In this document: one piece after another, positions 61,300 to 64,000 of the stretch
Numbering within the stretch: position 1 is the stretch's first letter
Layout: the number at the start of each line of letters is the position of its first letter
The notes under the pieces: model-generated
What the model was told of the DNA's origin: nothing
The model's database searches: none
The model's input: the letters and a program-made list of their open reading frames with translations, nothing else
Assembly: GCA_949825045.1 (NCBI GenBank)
Contig: OX463829.1
Location: 26,382,715 to 26,446,714, forward strand
Length of the DNA: 64,000 nt
Direction of reading: 5' to 3'
Origin: Argyresthia goedartella
Taxonomy: Eukaryota; Arthropoda; Insecta; Lepidoptera; Argyresthiidae
Made by a program: the position numbers and the translations under genes

Positions 61300-62560
61300 T
61301 TTCTTACCCAAAATGGGTAAATGATCACCAAAAGTTGCAGAAAATATCATGGCAAAATACTACGGCAGCTTAGGTGAAGGGTAAAGGGGGTGAGCGAAGC
61401 GAAGCCCCCTTTATCCTTCGTGTTAGGTTGAACATGTAAGAACAACAAAAATACTTAAAACATAAACCTAAGTACACAAAACATAAAAAGAAGTTTGGTG
61501 ATCATTTATCTAACCACAATTTGGTAATCATTTACTCTTGTTCTGGCAGTCGTCGAATTTATTAATAGTAAATTTTCGCATTTTTTGGTAATAAGCCAAT
61601 AAAATTTGGGCAAATAGTTGGTAAATTTGATTAATGGTAATTTAAATCAAATCTCTTAGTACATTTTTGGTCGGATGTCCAAACTTATTTGATTTGTACT
61701 TACATATGCCAACTGATGTGTTATATTATGTTGTCGGCCGTCACTACCCATTTGTGTGATAGTGATTTGATAATTTAATTACACCAGGTTTTGAAATGAT
61801 TAACCTATCGCGAAGTTATCCACACTTCTACAATAATTTTTCTCTTTTTGTAAGCTGATTTGTAGCATTTAATTGCAAGATTGCAATAGTTAGTTATAGA
61901 TATATCGTTTTAGTTATAAATGTGATAATTTTGTTTAGTGACTTTAAAGTCTGTGCCATGACTGAATGGATCTATTTGATTACACTGCAACTCCAAATAA
62001 TCAAAAACAAGTTCACAGCATTGATCTAGTTACTACATGGATACTATACGCTCAAAAATATGTAGAAAACTGCCCGAAATATTTAAAATTCTTGAAAAAT
62101 GCGTCAGTTGTGAAATAATTCATTTTATAGTTAGGGATTATTAATTTGTATCGACGTATGGTATTCAGTTTTTTTTTTAACAAAAAAACTAATGACTGAC
62201 AACGAGACTTTGAAATGTTTAAACTTAGGAAATTGAAAACAAAAAATTGTCATCCTTGGCTTTTGTAGCGTTTATATAATATGTAATGCTAATGACGTAA
62301 CCATATCTTAGAATGGTTCGCCATTTCATGATATTATAGTCAACCAGAAATGGTCAGAAAGGGTTGAATTTCACGAAAACATGTGTTTTTAAGAGCGTTT
62401 GTATTCAATACTACTGGTTCTTTTTGTGTTATACTTTTCGAACTAACACGAAGACTTAGTCTTTAGCCTTTACCTAAGCTACCGCAGTTTTTTACCCGAA
62501 AAATTTCTTCGTTAAATGAAAGTTAATTCAACTATTTCAATTCTACGTTATGGCTACGTC
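61300..62560. other. Intergenic, MITE fragments and unclassified AT-rich DNA
   Basis: An inverted fragment of the 62.6-kb MITE family is at about 61368-61490 (GCTTAGGTGAAGGGTAAAGG). Short GGTGATCATTT-type repeats surround it. A further fragment with CACGAAG and ACCTAAGCTACCGCAG lies near 62445-62495. No gene seen. Confidence 0.5.
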
Positions 62561-62561
62561 A

Positions 62562-63109
62562 TATATATGTCGCAGTTAGTTGGTTAAATCAGACACTTAA
62601 CTAGTTAGTTAACGGTAACGGTAGTAAAGGTCTAGAGCGTTCTCTAGACCGTTAATTAAATGCCGACGTTTAACCAAGTCACTAAAATTTCGTCAGATAA
62701 GTGGTGAACGCAACGTTTAACGAGTTGTCTAAACGTTCCCAGGCAACAAGAAATATGCAATATAAATAAATTTTATGTGTACTTAAGTTTATGTTTTAAG
62801 TATTTTTGTTGTTCTTACATGTTAAACCTAACACGAAGGATAAAGGGGGCTTGGCTTCGCTCACCCCCTTTACCCTTCAACTAAGCTACCGCAATGTTTT
62901 ACCCTGATATAAACTGTGCAAATCAGCTGTTGTCGTGACGCCATCTTGTTTTCCAACACGCTGGCTTTCGGTAAGACAGATTGTTAAACGTTTTCGACGA
63001 TGGATTATTTAATTGAAAATGCTAGTGACATGGTTAAACGTCGGCATTTAATTAACGGTCTAGAGAGTTAGTTAAGTGTCTGATTTAACAACCAACTGCG
63101 ACATATATA
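62562..63109 (+). mobile_element. MITE B (TATGTCGCAG family), complete
   Basis: 548 bp with long inverted ends (ATATATGTCGCAG; AAATCAGACACTTAACTA; CTCTAGACCGTTAATTAAAT; GCCGACGTTTAACCA). The interior is shared with MITE A. A G-run hairpin (AAAGGGGGCTT..CACCCCCTTT, about 62843) is present. Confidence 0.78.
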
Positions 63110-63117
63110 GTATGGAA

Positions 63118-63464
63118 CGGAATTAGCTGCTACGGAATCAGTCTGTAGCCACGCTGAGCTAATTCCGAACTAACAGAGCCTAGCCCTAAAACGGGTAAAT
63201 GAAAATAGTGATATTGTGATCTAGTTTGAGCGTAAGACCCGAAGTTAAGTAATGGCGATAAAGTTCATAATCGTTTACACTGTCTAAACTACACCTTTCA
63301 TACACCCTGTATATTTGAATACATTTAGTGCCTGTTTCACAATGTTCGTATAAGCTCTATTTGAATCATACATTTTGCACAAAATGACGATTTATCTGCT
63401 TATCCGGACATTGTAACTTGGGTCATTAGTCTAATAAAATTAATGCATGTAATATTTGTTTTAT
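63118..63464. other. Intergenic, nothing recognised beyond a short inverted repeat
   Basis: CGGAATTAGCT (63118-63128) pairs with AGCTAATTCCG (63157-63167). No gene or other element was identified. Confidence 0.4.
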
Positions 63465-63967
63465 CATGGAGCAACAATACGAGAGGACAGACCACCCTAG
63501 ACAAAAAAAAACTTATTCTGCTAGAATGTCAAGATCCTGTACTATTTCTAGAAGTATTCTTTACGAGGGAGCGGCCAAAACAACGCACACACACAAGTGT
63601 ACAGTACCTAACACGTACGCAATACAAATACATGCGCGAGAGACGTGCCGCAGCGCATATAAATGCGTGCTCACGTAAGGCCGGTTCTAGAGCGACGCGG
63701 AGGGTTTGCGCGGACCATCCGCGTTGCTCTAAAACCGGCCTAAGCCTTGTTTGTTCTTAGGAAATGAACGCTTATAACGCCATCTTTCCTAAATTAAGCG
63801 CACCACCACGATACTACCTTTACTAGAAAGAAAGTAAAAAGTCGTGAATCCGATAAAATTCTATTGTTTCCAACCAGTAGCTCTATCTAGCAATAAGATT
63901 TAAACTAAAAATCGATTTACGCTTCAAAGTATAACGGTTGTTTGTCCTCTCGTATTGTTGGTCCATG
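63465..63967. mobile_element. MITE with CATGGAxCAACAATACGAGA termini and internal hairpin
   Basis: Inverted ends at 63465-63495 and about 63940-63967 share CAACAATACGAGAGGACA. A 23-bp hairpin lies inside (63679-63701 with 63718-63740, two mismatches, core GGCCGGTT.TAGAGC). The 105-codon ORF (63443-63760) is not supported as a gene. Confidence 0.6.
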
Positions 63968-64000
63968 GTTTTATTGTTCAATATGCTAGTACAAAACATA

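Overview
The window looks like insect nuclear DNA, most likely from a moth or butterfly. It is AT-rich and its genes are split by short-consensus GT/AG introns. It has ZAD-type zinc-finger genes and is packed with insect transposon families: mariner/maT, a DD41D element, piggyBac, hAT MITEs, Ty3/gypsy, RTE and Jockey/CR1-like LINEs, and tRNA-derived SINEs. No species can be named from sequence alone. I support four host genes; nearly everything else is mobile DNA or its debris.

Layout. 1-243 (minus) holds the first two coding exons of V-ATPase subunit D, running off the left edge. It is head-to-head with a ZAD-C2H2 zinc-finger gene (848-7869, 4 exons, 428 aa). Directly behind lies a tandem paralogue (8281-21204, 4 exons, 429 aa) with identical intron phases; its last intron is 10.6 kb and full of transposons. 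21.4-40.9 kb is intergenic: a 2.15-kb TA-flanked inverted-repeat element, a complete and apparently young Ty3/gypsy element with an SR-rich Gag (27746-34860), a 454-bp hierarchical palindrome (34949-35402), and a LINE fragment inserted in a fold-back element (37695-39069). From 40914 to 61132 runs a small gene for an HRG1-like (SLC48A1) heme transporter: three coding exons, 151 aa, with an 18-kb second intron. That intron holds a nested stack: a second gypsy element (43895-54854, minus), a LINE inside its integrase, a LINE fragment inside that LINE, a DDE transposon inside a MITE, and a piggyBac inside a SINE-like repeat.

How it fits together. The host genes have no obvious shared pathway: proton-pump subunit, two putative DNA-binding regulators, and an endolysosomal heme permease, although V-ATPase and HRG1 both act at acidified compartments. 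The more informative content is transposon archaeology. Several insertions can be paired with an uninterrupted relative of their target elsewhere in the window, and many have readable target-site duplications. The features most likely to be new are the intact DD41D transposon, the gypsy element whose Gag ORF appears to start inside its LTR and run through the primer-binding site, the SR-rich Gag with an E-box cluster in its leader, and the multi-level palindrome.

All coordinates and splice sites were read by eye; no alignment or database search was run.
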